Positions 14,600 through 23,359 of a DNA stretch of 43,283 nucleotides are shown piece after piece. Position 1 is the first letter of the stretch, and each line of letters starts with the position of its first letter. The translations under genes were made by a program, and so were the position numbers. This DNA comes from CAXTTV01 sp964247295 (lineage in GTDB: Bacteria > Chloroflexota > Ktedonobacteria > Ktedonobacterales > Ktedonobacteraceae), in NCBI GenBank assembly GCA_964247295.1, contig CAXTTV010000018.1, positions 1 to 43,283 of the forward strand, read 5' to 3'. The notes below the pieces were generated by a model that saw nothing but the letters and a program-made list of their open reading frames with translations, was not told where the DNA came from and ran no database searches.

Positions 14600-15187
14600 A
14601 TGTTTGTATGGACAAGGATCAAACTACTATCAATTCTTTTCTCTTCGATACTGATTTTATCTATTACAGCGCCAGTTCTGGCGGACTCTGGCACTACCGC
14701 GACTGCGACGATTAATGGAGCCTTTTCGGTTACGGAGACAGCCCCTACGAATGTAAATTTCTCGACTACGCTGAATGGGGCCGATCTTACTCCAAATTAT
14801 ACAATTCCGCTGGACGTTCAAGATCTGACGGGAAATGGGAATGGCTGGAACCTGACGGTTACCTCTACCCAGTTCTCAACTGGTGGGAACACGCCTCATA
14901 CTCTCGCGGCTGACGCCTCCACGATTACAGCCGTACATGCCACCTGTGCCACAACCGGAACCTGTACCAATCCCTCACCCACGGCAGCTTTTAACTATGA
15001 TGGATCGACGGTGGCACTCCCGGCTGGCAGTTCCGCGCCAACGTCAATTAAGTTCTACAATGCCCAGGCTGGAAGCGGTCTCGGTAAGTTTACGGTTACT
15101 CCCACTATTCAAGTGGCTATACCCGCTAACGCCTATGCCGGTACCTATAGCAGTACAATCTTTATCGCGATTGTAAGTGGACCTTAA
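14600..15187 (+). CDS. Secreted WxL-domain surface protein 3
   Basis: 195 residues, the best WxL match in the cluster. Signal peptide about 1-28 (VLA cleavage). The mature chain begins with a strand (ATINGAFSVTETAP), followed by IPLDVQDLTGNGNGWNLTV, which carries W-x-L in the expected GxGW context, a disulfide-ready Cys pair (CATTGTC) and the closing strand YAGTYSSTIFIAIVSGP. The second W-x-L motif of canonical domains is replaced by aliphatic residues. AAGGAG precedes the ATG. It is followed after 69 bp by its DUF916 partner, repeating the organisation of the upstream pair. Confidence 0.82.
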   Translation: MFVWTRIKLLSILFSSILILSITAPVLADSGTTATATINGAFSVTETAPTNVNFSTTLNGADLTPNYTIPLDVQDLTGNGNGWNLTVTSTQFSTGGNTPHTLAADASTITAVHATCATTGTCTNPSPTAAFNYDGSTVALPAGSSAPTSIKFYNAQAGSGLGKFTVTPTIQVAIPANAYAGTYSSTIFIAIVSGP

Positions 15188-15256
15188 AAATACGGTGCAT
15201 TTGGAGCTTCTACATATGCTGAAAAAGAAAAAATACGGTAGAGCGAGGAATCGATT

Positions 15257-16324
15257 ATGAGATGTCGGCGCGCTGTGAGTGTTCCCTGGCTGATGCTCTG
15301 GATAGTGTGGTCTCTGCTGCTCATTCCACCTGCTTCGGCGGATGCGGCTAAACCTGGAAAGGCAATCTTTGGTCTCCAACCATTGCAGGTAGATGATAAT
15401 CGACCGTTGACGCATTCCTATTTTATTCTGGATGGACATCCAGGCCAGAGGTTCCAGTCCAGCTTCCGCGTTACAAACAGTGGTACAGTCAAGGGAACGG
15501 CCCTGCTGTATCCCGTTGATGCGACAACCGGGCAGTCCAGTGGCACAGTGTATCGTAATCAAGGAGAGCCGCGAACCGATGTGGGTTCCTGGCTCCTGCT
15601 GGGCCGCTCTCAGGTGACGTTGGCACCTCATCAAAGCCAGGAGGTTCCCTTTACAATCACGATCCCTCAGGGAGCGCGACCTGGTCAACATATAGGAGGA
15701 ATCGTGGCGGAGCAGAGCAATTCATTGGTCGAGAACCAGCAAGATCAGCATATATCAGGCATTAGCATTGAGGTACACAATCTAAATATTGTAGCGGTCC
15801 AGATTAATCTGCCTGGACCGCAGATTGAAAGGCTTCAAGCAGATCACCTTCAGCTTAACGATCAACATACCAACCAATCTCTGCTGATAAGTTTGCGAAA
15901 TACCGGGACCATGATGGTGAAAGCTCAGGGTCGCCTCCAGATACATAATAATGCTCACAAGCTTATTCAGGATATTCCACTCTCTCTGGATACGCTATTG
16001 CCACAAACGAGGATAGATCTACCGATCAACGTGCGCAAAAGCGCCCTGGTTGTCGGGAGATATCACGCTTTGCTCACGTTAACCTATGGACATCAGCACA
16101 ATCTGCGCTATGAGAAGATGATCATCATTCAGCCGCAGCCGCTCCAACAAGCGGTTCAGGAGCCTGAACCATCTCCCTTTATCCCCCAAAGAGATCTCTG
16201 GTCGCTGTTACGTGCACTACCGATCTGGCAAATCGCGGCACTACTGATCGGCCTTTTTTTACTGGGCAGCGGCGCGACTCTCTGGGCCACAAAAATCTTT
16301 CGAGCAATCCGTGGCCGCAGATAA
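15257..16324 (+). CDS. DUF916-type WxL-interacting protein 2
   Basis: 355 residues with the same architecture as the protein at 13323: signal peptide about 1-30, DUF916-like domain (FGLQPLQVDD, HSYFILDGHPGQRFQSSFRV, PGQHIGGIVAE), second beta domain ending with LTYGHQHNLRYEK, and one C-terminal membrane helix (about 322-345) with a basic tail. The two copies share the repeated landmarks HxYxxxDxHPG and LTYG-x(3-5)-LxYE, so they are likely paralogues. GAGGA lies before the ATG. It is probably co-transcribed with WxL protein 3, and ends 3 bp before the convergent DUF2785 gene. Confidence 0.82.
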   Translation: MRCRRAVSVPWLMLWIVWSLLLIPPASADAAKPGKAIFGLQPLQVDDNRPLTHSYFILDGHPGQRFQSSFRVTNSGTVKGTALLYPVDATTGQSSGTVYRNQGEPRTDVGSWLLLGRSQVTLAPHQSQEVPFTITIPQGARPGQHIGGIVAEQSNSLVENQQDQHISGISIEVHNLNIVAVQINLPGPQIERLQADHLQLNDQHTNQSLLISLRNTGTMMVKAQGRLQIHNNAHKLIQDIPLSLDTLLPQTRIDLPINVRKSALVVGRYHALLTLTYGHQHNLRYEKMIIIQPQPLQQAVQEPEPSPFIPQRDLWSLLRALPIWQIAALLIGLFLLGSGATLWATKIFRAIRGRR

Positions 16325-16327
16325 TCA

Positions 16328-17218
16328 TTACACCCAGGCCAGGATCGATTGAAGCGTGGTCACTACATGCATCATCAGCTCATCAACCTGCTCAGGCGAG
16401 CTATCAACAAAGGTCAGGCCACCAAAGCCGGGCACTACCAACTGAAAGTAGAGGCTCCGCAAAAAATTTCGCGTATTATGGCGGGCACAAACCTCAGCCT
16501 TCGCGGGGGGCGGCCCTTCAATATTCTCAACCACATCGTTCCAGAGTGGACGTTCCTCTGGAAAAACCAGATCCGCCAGCCAGGCGTCAATAATCTCCAT
16601 TGGTAGGAGATCACGCTCTAAAATTTTCATTACCCCCCGCACTAACCGCTCCTCTTCATCCATGAGAAAAACGGTAGACACTGGTGCGTGAACCCGAGCG
16701 GCGATCGCATCCATCATGCGGGCCAGGTCGCTCGACTTAAAAAAGCCATAATGGGCCAGCGTCCAGAGCAGATCGCCCGCGTGGGCCACCGCATGTATCC
16801 AGCCATGCTCATGCTCATAGGCCCGCAGATCTCGCTCCTCTACCAGATATTTGACCGCCGGCTCCAGGATCTGCCGGACCTGAGCCTCTGTCAAAGCATG
16901 ACGATAATAATCATAATGGAGGATCTCGGAAAGCGTCAGCGCGGAGAAAGATCGGAGATAAACGGTTTCTGTCCCCTGCTCACCCAGTCCCACCTTTAGA
17001 TTGCTTAGAAGCATCTCAACCAGAAACCAGAGCTCAGTTCCGGTATAGCGTCCTTTATGTATCCACTGTTCCAGGATAGGGAAAGCGACCTGCTCTCTCC
17101 TCTCTCCATCCGGCGATCCCAGCATTGAAAGTAGCTCGGGCGTCAATGCCAGAGCACTGGTAGTATTGGGGACGGCATACTGTGAACGTATAATCTCCTG
17201 CCAGAAAGCATTATCCAT
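16328..17218 (-). CDS. DUF2785 family protein
   Basis: 296 residues from the ATG at 17218, chosen because AGGA lies just upstream; a GTG at 17266 in the same frame has no ribosome site. The protein is alpha-helical throughout and contains the family landmark HGWIHAVAHAGDLLWTLAHY, plus several RxxLE helices, consistent with DUF2785. No enzymatic motif is evident and no role is established for the family. No signal peptide. It is convergent with the WxL cluster and divergent from recG, so it is a single-gene unit. No terminator of its own was found; the converging genes nearly touch. Confidence 0.8.
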   Translation of the reverse strand: MDNAFWQEIIRSQYAVPNTTSALALTPELLSMLGSPDGERREQVAFPILEQWIHKGRYTGTELWFLVEMLLSNLKVGLGEQGTETVYLRSFSALTLSEILHYDYYRHALTEAQVRQILEPAVKYLVEERDLRAYEHEHGWIHAVAHAGDLLWTLAHYGFFKSSDLARMMDAIAARVHAPVSTVFLMDEEERLVRGVMKILERDLLPMEIIDAWLADLVFPEERPLWNDVVENIEGPPPAKAEVCARHNTRNFLRSLYFQLVVPGFGGLTFVDSSPEQVDELMMHVVTTLQSILAWV

Positions 17219-17373
17219 ATATTCCTCAGAATGGCTCTTTTGCTCACTATTTTTTATTGAAATCACTATATGACACAGGCGGTCGACTCTTCAAGTGCGA
17301 TCTTCTGGATCAGCCCAGCGATCCACCAACCTTCGGCGGATCTACCGCCACTGCAAGATTTCCCCAAAGTTGC

Positions 17374-17403
17374 TTGACATCCGTTCTATGAAAACTCTAT
17401 AGT
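17374..17403 (+). promoter_or_regulatory. Promoter of recG
   Basis: TTGACA, 18-bp spacer, TATAGT; transcription would start about 40 bp before the recG ATG. Confidence 0.75.
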
Positions 17404-17451
17404 AAAGGCTGAAAAGAAAAAAGAAAATCAGGTAGTAGAAGCAAGCAACGT

Positions 17452-20130
17452 ATGGCTGATCATTCTGTGAATGCGCTGACACCACTGGTGGAGCGCGCCC
17501 GCAAAGTTATTCAACATGAGCAACGCACAAATCATCAGGATCAGGTTGTGAAACCAGGTGGCCTGGAGTCTTTTGTGATGCGCTGGACTCAAGATGTGCT
17601 CAATATCTGTCGGGATCAGGGGCTGGACCTGGCTCCCGCCCAACGTTTTGAGGATCTTTTCCAGGGCTACCGACAGCATGATCCTCTGCAACGCGCGAAT
17701 AGCGTTCGAGCGGCTCTAGCTATTTTAAAAGATTTAGAGCAGGCTCCAGTCTCCACAACATCGACCCGAACCAACAACACTCCCGCTCAAAATGGAGCCG
17801 CACGCTCCTCGACACCTGTGAAGAATCTGAATAGACCTGATCCGCCGCGCCCAATCATCCACCAGGAGCCGAAAGAGCCTCCCCCAGCTCCCGCAACCGC
17901 TAAGCCCGTAAGCCCCAAACCACCACAGCCGACCATCCGCCTGGATGCGGGGATGTCGCGCGGTCATACGAGCCTGACATTACTGAACGCGGAGATTACC
18001 GCCATTCCCGGCGTTGGTCCTGGCGCTGCGGCAAAGCTGCGATCGCTAGGAATTGTGACAATTCAGAACCTGCTCTACTATTTTCCACGCGAGCATCGTG
18101 ATTATAGCGCGCTCACACCGATTGCGGATATCCCCTTCAATGAGCTGACCACTACGATGGGGCTGATCTGGGAGGTGGAGACATCGCGCACCGGCAAGGG
18201 GCGCATGCGAACGATCGCGACCATCTCCGATGAGAGCGGGAAGCTTCGCGTCTCCTGGTTTAATCAGGCCTATTTGCAAAAACAGTTGAACGCGGCCAAA
18301 GGGGCCTATCTGGTGGTTACGGGGATCAAGCAGCGCTTTGGAAATAAAATTGAGTTCTCGGTTCGCAGCCACGAGCTGCCCGAGCAAGGAGAACTTCTCA
18401 ATACGGGCCGCCTGGTTCCCATCTATGGATTAACCGAAGGGCTGCATGCCAAGGCGATGCGGCGCTTTACCAAGTGGGCGGTCGATAGCTACGCTCACCT
18501 GATCCCGGACCATCTTCCACCCTCGGTCATAGAGCAGAACCATCTGGTGCCGCTTTCAGAGGCGATTCGCCAGATCCACTATCCAGAGAACCAGGAGTTG
18601 CTGGTCGAGGCCCGCCGCCGTCTGGCCTTTGATGAGCTGTTCCTGATGCAGTTGGGGATGCAGGAACGCCGCAGCCGCTGGCGGCATGAGTCTCCCAAAG
18701 GCAACGCTTTTAGCATCGATCCCACTCGCATCTTTGTGGAGACCCCGCCCGCGTGGAAGCTCCCAACAAAAGTCGCGAAAAAGCTTCAGACCTCGGGTTC
18801 AACACTCTGGGCCGGGATCGCTCCCGAAACGCCTTTCGAGGGCTCACTCCCCTTCCGCTTTACCCCGGCCCAGAGCCGGGTGATCTGCGAGATTTTCGGC
18901 GATCTCTCAGCGGACCAGCCCATGAACCGCCTGCTTCAAGGGGATGTCGGCTCCGGTAAAACAGCGGTGGCGGCGGCCTCGCTCTATGCCGCTGCGATCA
19001 GCGGTTACCAGGGGGCGATTATGGCCCCGACTGAGATCCTGGCCGAGCAGCATGCCCGAGGGATTCGCGCGATGCTGGAACCCTTTGGGATCAGTACAGT
19101 GCTGCTAACCGGCAGCCAGAAGGTCAGCGAGCGACGTACGGCCCTGGCTGCTTTAGAGAGCGGTCAGGCGATGGTCGCGATCGGGACCCATGCATTGATT
19201 CAAGAGGATGTACGTTTTCAGAGTCTGGGGCTGGTGGTGATTGACGAACAGCATCGCTTCGGTGTGGAGCAACGCGATACTTTGCGCAAGAAGGGATATC
19301 ATCCGCATATGCTGGTGATGACAGCCACGCCGATCCCCCGGACTCTCGCTCTGACGCTGTATGGCGATCTAGATGTCTCAATCATCGATCAGTTGCCACC
19401 GGGCCGCCAGAAGATTATCAGCCGATGGCGCACCGGCAAACGCCGAGATGAGGCCTACAAGTTGATCCGCGCGGAAATCCAGGATGGGAGGCAGGCCTTT
19501 ATCATCTGCCCACTGGTTGAGGAGTCAGAGTCCCTATCGGCGAAGGCCGTGACTGTGGAATATGAGCGCCTGAGCAAAGAGGTTTTTGCAGATCTTCGCA
19601 TCGGCCTGTTACATGGCGCGATGAAAGGTCACGATAAAGATGAGACCATGCACTATTTCCGGGATCATAAGATGGATATTCTGGTGGCAACCTCGGTAAT
19701 TGAGGTTGGGATCGATGTGCCAAACGCGACGGTAATTGTGATTGAGGATGCCGATCGCTTTGGTCTCTCTCAGTTGCACCAGTTCCGAGGGCGCGTTGGG
19801 CGCGGTAAATATCAATCGTACTGCTATGTGCTGAGTGCCGATGCCAGTATTCAATCTCAGGAAAGATTGGAAATATTCCAGGAAACGGACGATGGCTTTA
19901 AGCTGGCCGAACAGGATCTCCGACTACGGGGGCCCGGAGATTTCTTTGGCGTCCGCCAGAGCGGCATGCCCGAATTTAAGATCGCAGACCTCACCGATAC
20001 CGGCCTGATTGAGAAAGCTCGCAATGAGGCGGCGCGTATCTGGGAGGCTGATCCCTACCTGCGCAAACTTGAGCATCAATCGTTAAAAGAGCGGGTGTAT
20101 ACCTTCTGGAGCGCCTTTATCGCCAACTAA
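17452..20130 (+). CDS. recG: ATP-dependent DNA helicase RecG
   Basis: 892 residues. RecG regresses stalled replication forks and branch-migrates Holliday junctions. Order of parts: an N-terminal helical extension (1-100), a Pro/Ala-rich linker (100-165), a helix-hairpin-helix-like AIPGVGPGAAAKL (184-196), the OB 'wedge' domain (about 215-330), then the helicase domains. Walker A GDVGSGKT (497-504), DEQH (598-601), TATPIPRT (624-631), and the C-terminal GRVGRG and QxxQxxGR-like motifs are intact. The extension of about 180 residues makes it longer than E. coli RecG (693) but is usual in Chloroflexota and cyanobacteria. The ribosome site is weak. Confidence 0.96.
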   Translation: MADHSVNALTPLVERARKVIQHEQRTNHQDQVVKPGGLESFVMRWTQDVLNICRDQGLDLAPAQRFEDLFQGYRQHDPLQRANSVRAALAILKDLEQAPVSTTSTRTNNTPAQNGAARSSTPVKNLNRPDPPRPIIHQEPKEPPPAPATAKPVSPKPPQPTIRLDAGMSRGHTSLTLLNAEITAIPGVGPGAAAKLRSLGIVTIQNLLYYFPREHRDYSALTPIADIPFNELTTTMGLIWEVETSRTGKGRMRTIATISDESGKLRVSWFNQAYLQKQLNAAKGAYLVVTGIKQRFGNKIEFSVRSHELPEQGELLNTGRLVPIYGLTEGLHAKAMRRFTKWAVDSYAHLIPDHLPPSVIEQNHLVPLSEAIRQIHYPENQELLVEARRRLAFDELFLMQLGMQERRSRWRHESPKGNAFSIDPTRIFVETPPAWKLPTKVAKKLQTSGSTLWAGIAPETPFEGSLPFRFTPAQSRVICEIFGDLSADQPMNRLLQGDVGSGKTAVAAASLYAAAISGYQGAIMAPTEILAEQHARGIRAMLEPFGISTVLLTGSQKVSERRTALAALESGQAMVAIGTHALIQEDVRFQSLGLVVIDEQHRFGVEQRDTLRKKGYHPHMLVMTATPIPRTLALTLYGDLDVSIIDQLPPGRQKIISRWRTGKRRDEAYKLIRAEIQDGRQAFIICPLVEESESLSAKAVTVEYERLSKEVFADLRIGLLHGAMKGHDKDETMHYFRDHKMDILVATSVIEVGIDVPNATVIVIEDADRFGLSQLHQFRGRVGRGKYQSYCYVLSADASIQSQERLEIFQETDDGFKLAEQDLRLRGPGDFFGVRQSGMPEFKIADLTDTGLIEKARNEAARIWEADPYLRKLEHQSLKERVYTFWSAFIAN

Positions 20131-20173
20131 CAAGAGGCGCTTGCGGCTCTGTTAGGCAAAGAAAGGAAGGGTA

Positions 20174-20225
20174 TTCTCACACATCGCCATCGTCCGTAGA
20201 TCGGGTCGCGTGCGGACCCGTGGGA
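20174..20225 (-). repeat. Dispersed repeat, copy 2 (reverse)
   Basis: On the reverse strand this reads CCCACGGGTCCGCACGCGAC followed by CCGATCTACGGACGATGGC. The second part is nearly identical to that of copy 5 (CGATCTACGGGCGATGGC), so similarity extends well beyond the palindromic core. Confidence 0.7.
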
Positions 20226-20326
20226 GAGGACCTGTCCCGTTCCTCTCAGCCCACCCATGCGTCTCAGGGGAACGGGAAACGATGATCCGCCGTCGGCCAT
20301 GGCACCCGCCGCCATCGTTCCCGTCG

Positions 20327-20353
20327 CCACGGTCCACACGTGGTTCACCCGAC
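20327..20353 (+). repeat. Dispersed repeat, copy 3 (degenerate)
   Basis: CCACGGTCCACACGTGG then TTCACCCGAC: the core is recognisable but has lost one G and carries a short insertion. Confidence 0.55.
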
Positions 20354-20391
20354 GCACCCTTGCATGGTTCCAGTTCCGACGAAGAGTGTCG

Positions 20392-20466
20392 CCACGGGTC
20401 CACACATGACCCGATCTACCTCATTCGACCCACTCTCGATTTGCTCCCGTTCCTTTGGAATCTCTC
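20392..20466 (+). repeat. Dispersed repeat, copy 4
   Basis: CCACGGGTCCACACATGACC followed by CGATCTACCTCATTCGACC as in copy 1. The segment TTCCTTTGGA lies 58 bp after the start of the core, and the same segment lies 56 bp from the core in copy 6, so the full unit is at least about 70 bp. Confidence 0.75.
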
Positions 20467-20598
20467 AACAGACTCGCTTGCGGCTCTCCTATCTATAACA
20501 ATATATTTCAATGCAGATCGGGATATATCTCCTTAAAGTCCTACCAGATATGGGCATATCATTATACTGGTAATAAAACACTTTATAGGAGATTATAT

Positions 20599-21192
20599 AT
20601 GGCTTCCAACAATCTACGCGTTGATCGCAAAACTATCTTTCGTTGGATTACCTTCGGGGTACCTGTACTCTTGCTGCTACTCTTTCTGCTAAGCCTGCTA
20701 GCCGTGATTGCTCAACTCAGTCAACAGGGGCTCTGGAATCCTATGAGCAGCCTGATCTTACTTGGTCAGCTCTCCATCTTTATTTTGTTTGCGATCCTCT
20801 GCGTTGGCCTGATTAATATCCAACATCAGTCCAGGAAAACCATCAGGCAAAAAGCATCGGAACCAACGGTGACACATTTCATTAATGAGGCCGAGAAACG
20901 TCTGCAACAACGCCAGCTCTGGCTTATCGTCGGGACCGTCAGCTTTATTATTATAGTAATGCTCATGGGTCTGGTAGCCCTGCCAGATCTGGGGATGTTT
21001 ACTCGTCAGGTAAAAACCGCTCTGGTCGTTGCCCTCTGCTGCCTCTCGCTTTATGACGCCCTGATCTTGATGGTCGCGATCCTTTTAAGAAAGGGGATCG
21101 TCATCAACATCAGCTCGATCAAGAAATTAGTGGAAAATCCATCCGTTGAACAGATTTACTCACGCCCACAGCAAGAGTCGGTAGAGGAATAG
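20599..21192 (+). CDS. Multi-pass membrane protein of unknown function
   Basis: 197 residues from the ATG at 20599; AGGAG lies ten bases upstream, whereas the frame open from 20455 runs through repeat DNA. Four hydrophobic segments are visible, at roughly 15-40, 50-72, 105-130 and 140-165. A basic/coiled cytoplasmic loop lies between the second and third (about 75-102), and a charged C-terminal tail follows (about 170-197). No catalytic motif. It is followed by the divergent-looking PadR promoter region, so it is probably transcribed alone. An inverted repeat TACCAG/CTGGTA at 20542-20572 upstream may be regulatory. Confidence 0.7.
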   Translation: MASNNLRVDRKTIFRWITFGVPVLLLLLFLLSLLAVIAQLSQQGLWNPMSSLILLGQLSIFILFAILCVGLINIQHQSRKTIRQKASEPTVTHFINEAEKRLQQRQLWLIVGTVSFIIIVMLMGLVALPDLGMFTRQVKTALVVALCCLSLYDALILMVAILLRKGIVINISSIKKLVENPSVEQIYSRPQQESVEE

Positions 21193-21265
21193 ATTATCCC
21201 CTCCAGGTGTTTATATAAACGAAAGATATTTCCATCTCCACCGCGTATCCAGGTTCTACTCGCCC

Positions 21266-21295
21266 TTGACGCACTTCTTTACAAGCTCCTATAAT
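21266..21295 (+). promoter_or_regulatory. Promoter of padR
   Basis: TTGACG, 18-bp spacer, TATAAT. The -10 box runs into the palindrome at 21294, so a bound dimer would block RNA polymerase. Confidence 0.8.
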
Positions 21296-21315
21296 TAAGT
21301 CAGATCTGACTTAAT
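21294..21315. promoter_or_regulatory. Operator O1: perfect 22-bp palindrome
   Basis: Eleven-base arms meet at AGATCT and contain GTCAGATCTGAC. The core matches the operator before the downstream exporter gene (GTCAAATTTGAC). Position over the -10/start region of padR indicates autorepression. Confidence 0.8.
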
Positions 21316-21330
21316 GAATCTAGAGGACAT

Positions 21331-21945
21331 ATGTATAAGCAGGTTATGCTCCTCGGACTGCTGGTCGAGAAACCAATGTACGGCCAGCAGATCCGCGAGG
21401 TCATTGAGAATCATCACGATCTGTTTGCTGAAGCTATTAAGAAGCCAACCATCTACTATCAATTGGAGAGGCTGGCTGTGGATGGCTATCTGGAGGTGCG
21501 GCGTGAGGCGGTCGAGGCCCCAGGTCCCGGCTCAGCTCACGATGCCCTGGCCTTACGTGAGCGCGATGTGTACTACATCACGAATAAAGGACGAGAACAT
21601 TTTTACCAGCTTCTACAACAGACGCTCTGCTCCTACGATCCTGGAGCCGCAGGCGTTGATGCAGCCCTCTACTTTGTGCATCATTTAGAACCGGAAGAGG
21701 CCACCAGGCTTTTGCAGCAGCGTTACGCGCTGGTCTCGGGAATTCATCGACATGTTGTTGAACAACTATCCAGGAATTCCGGTCTTGATGCGGGCCATCG
21801 CTTGATTAGCGAGCGCCATCTGGTACTGATCGAGGCGGAACTGGCCTGGCTCAATCGCGCGATCGAGCATTTCCAGCGATCTGGTCGACCTGTGCCACAA
21901 TCTCTCTACGCAGTACACAATGATACCAGCCACAAACATGGTTAA
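21331..21945 (+). CDS. PadR family transcriptional regulator
   Basis: 204 residues. The N-terminal winged helix (about 1-90) has the PadR hallmarks: LLGLLVEKPMYGQQIRE at the start, KKPTIYYQLERLAVDGYLEV for the recognition helix and wing, and YYITNKGREHF. The C-terminal half is helical (Vir_C-like, about 110-195) and should mediate dimerisation. PadR proteins repress genes until a phenolic or drug-like ligand binds. GAGGA precedes the ATG. A 22-bp palindrome overlaps its own -10 box, and a related palindrome lies before the adjacent MFS gene. It therefore probably represses itself and the exporter. Confidence 0.9.
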   Translation: MYKQVMLLGLLVEKPMYGQQIREVIENHHDLFAEAIKKPTIYYQLERLAVDGYLEVRREAVEAPGPGSAHDALALRERDVYYITNKGREHFYQLLQQTLCSYDPGAAGVDAALYFVHHLEPEEATRLLQQRYALVSGIHRHVVEQLSRNSGLDAGHRLISERHLVLIEAELAWLNRAIEHFQRSGRPVPQSLYAVHNDTSHKHG

Positions 21946-21951
21946 AATGTA

Positions 21952-21979
21952 ACCATCAGGTCAAATTTGACTTGATGGT
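21952..21979. promoter_or_regulatory. Operator O2: 28-bp palindrome before the exporter gene
   Basis: Arms ACCATCAGGTCAAA / TTTGACTTGATGGT pair with a single mismatch. Core GTCAAATTTGAC shares the GTCARATYTGAC consensus with O1. It ends 17 bp before the exporter start and just before AAGGAG. Confidence 0.78.
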
Positions 21980-21996
21980 AAAGGAGTTGGACGGAT

Positions 21997-23250
21997 ATGA
22001 GTCGAGTAATGCGTTCGCCATTGTTTCTTATGGCTTTAACGATTTTTATCGACTTCACAGGTTTTGGATTGATCATTCCGCTGCTTCCCTTCTGGGCTGA
22101 GCGCCTGGGAGCCGGAGCAATCGGGGTGGGACTGGCGCTGACGACGTATGCCCTGGCCCAGTTCATCTTTACGCCGGTTCTCGGCGGTCTTTCTGATCGC
22201 TACGGACGACGCCCGATTATTCTGGCTTCTTTGCTGGTCGAGTCGATCGCGTTCGCTCTGACCGCTCTGGCGACCTCGTTTCCGCTTTTGTTGGCGGCCC
22301 GCTTTATCGGTGGATTGGGAGCTTCAAATATTGGATCGGCTCAGGCGGTGGTCTCTGATATCACGACGCGGGAGAACCGCGCGCGAGGGATGGGGGCGAT
22401 CGGGGCGGCGATCGGCCTGGGGTTTGTAGTTGGGCCGGCGATGGGTGGGATCCTCTCCCCGCTGGGTCCAGCCCTCCCCTTCTGGGTCGCGATGGGACTG
22501 GCTCTGCTTAATGGGCTCCTGGTCCTCCTTTTCCTCCCAGAGACCCACAAAAACCTCTCAGAGAGAAGCGAGAGGGCTGGACGATCCAGCCTGACGCTGA
22601 TCTTCACTGGCTGGCAGAAGGCCGCGAAGTATCCAGTCGTGCTGCGATTGATCCTGGTGAACCTTTGTTTTACGTTAGCATTCACCGCGATGGAGTCGGT
22701 CTTCGCCCTATTCTCACAGCGCACCTTTGGCTGGACGGCCTCACAGAACGGCTACATTTTTACCTATGTAGGCATCATTGTGGTGATTATGCAGGGTGGC
22801 CTGGTCGGTCGATTGGTCAAGCGCTTTGGGGAGCGCAGCCTGATGCTGGCAGGTCTGGGACTGTTGGCAATCGGTCTGGGATTGCTGCCATTGAGCAGTT
22901 CGCTGGCCCTGCTGCTGGTCTCACTCGGTGTACTGAGCGTGGGTGAGGGCGCGGTCACACCAACCAGTTCGACGCTACTCTCCTTCGCGACCCCACAGGA
23001 TTCTCAGGGCGAGCTCCTGGGTCTCTCTCAGGGGATCGGCGGCCTGGGCCGCACCCTGGGTCCACTTGGAGCCAGCCTGCTTTTCGCCAGAGCCGGGATC
23101 GGCGCGCCATTCCTGATGGGCGCGATCCTCTGCCTGATCGCTTTGGTGATTGGGCTGCCACGCTTTCCCGAGCCCTCTCACGACGCACCAGGCACACGCG
23201 AGATTATCAATGAGACTAGTTTAGAACCTACGGCTGTTGATCGCTCCTAG
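21997..23250 (+). CDS. MFS transporter, TetA-like drug exporter
   Basis: 417 residues with 12 predicted membrane helices. Motif A between helices 2 and 3 is GGLSDRYGRRP. The opening FIDFTGFGLIIPLLPFWAE and GFVVGPAMGGILS (motif C-like) are characteristic of the TetA/drug:H+ antiporter (DHA1) group. It should export a small hydrophobic compound using the proton gradient; substrate unknown. AAGGAG lies before the ATG. It lies 51 bp downstream of padR with a PadR-type operator in between, so the exporter is likely induced by its own substrate. Confidence 0.88.
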   Translation: MSRVMRSPLFLMALTIFIDFTGFGLIIPLLPFWAERLGAGAIGVGLALTTYALAQFIFTPVLGGLSDRYGRRPIILASLLVESIAFALTALATSFPLLLAARFIGGLGASNIGSAQAVVSDITTRENRARGMGAIGAAIGLGFVVGPAMGGILSPLGPALPFWVAMGLALLNGLLVLLFLPETHKNLSERSERAGRSSLTLIFTGWQKAAKYPVVLRLILVNLCFTLAFTAMESVFALFSQRTFGWTASQNGYIFTYVGIIVVIMQGGLVGRLVKRFGERSLMLAGLGLLAIGLGLLPLSSSLALLLVSLGVLSVGEGAVTPTSSTLLSFATPQDSQGELLGLSQGIGGLGRTLGPLGASLLFARAGIGAPFLMGAILCLIALVIGLPRFPEPSHDAPGTREIINETSLEPTAVDRS

Positions 23251-23257
23251 ATTTTCG

Positions 23258-23295
23258 ATGGGATAGAGGCACCAGCGTGAACGCCTCTATCCCAT
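23258..23295 (+). terminator. Hairpin after the exporter gene
   Basis: Perfect 13-bp arms ATGGGATAGAGGC / GCCTCTATCCCAT, 12-nt loop, no T-run. Confidence 0.6.
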
Positions 23296-23359
23296 ATACG
23301 CTACAATAAGACTGGAAACCACTTTACTTACTGTGTTCTTATCCGGGAGGAAATTTTTT

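Larger units (their letters stand above)
20138..20487. repeat. Repeat cluster flanked by a 13-bp direct repeat
   Basis: CGCTTGCGGCTCT is found at 20138-20150 and again at 20475-20487. Between them are three copies of the dispersed repeat and a large hairpin: ACGGGAA-a-CGATG near 20272 pairs with CATCG-TTCCCGT near 20313. Short open frames inside are artefacts of the GC-rich repeats. The arrangement suggests an insertion or a recombined composite element between recG and the next gene. Confidence 0.6.

Noticed and set aside
20210..20536. Arg/Pro/Ser-rich open frames on both strands in the repeat cluster
   Set aside because: They are low-complexity products of GC-rich repeat DNA with no ribosome site and overlap in several frames.
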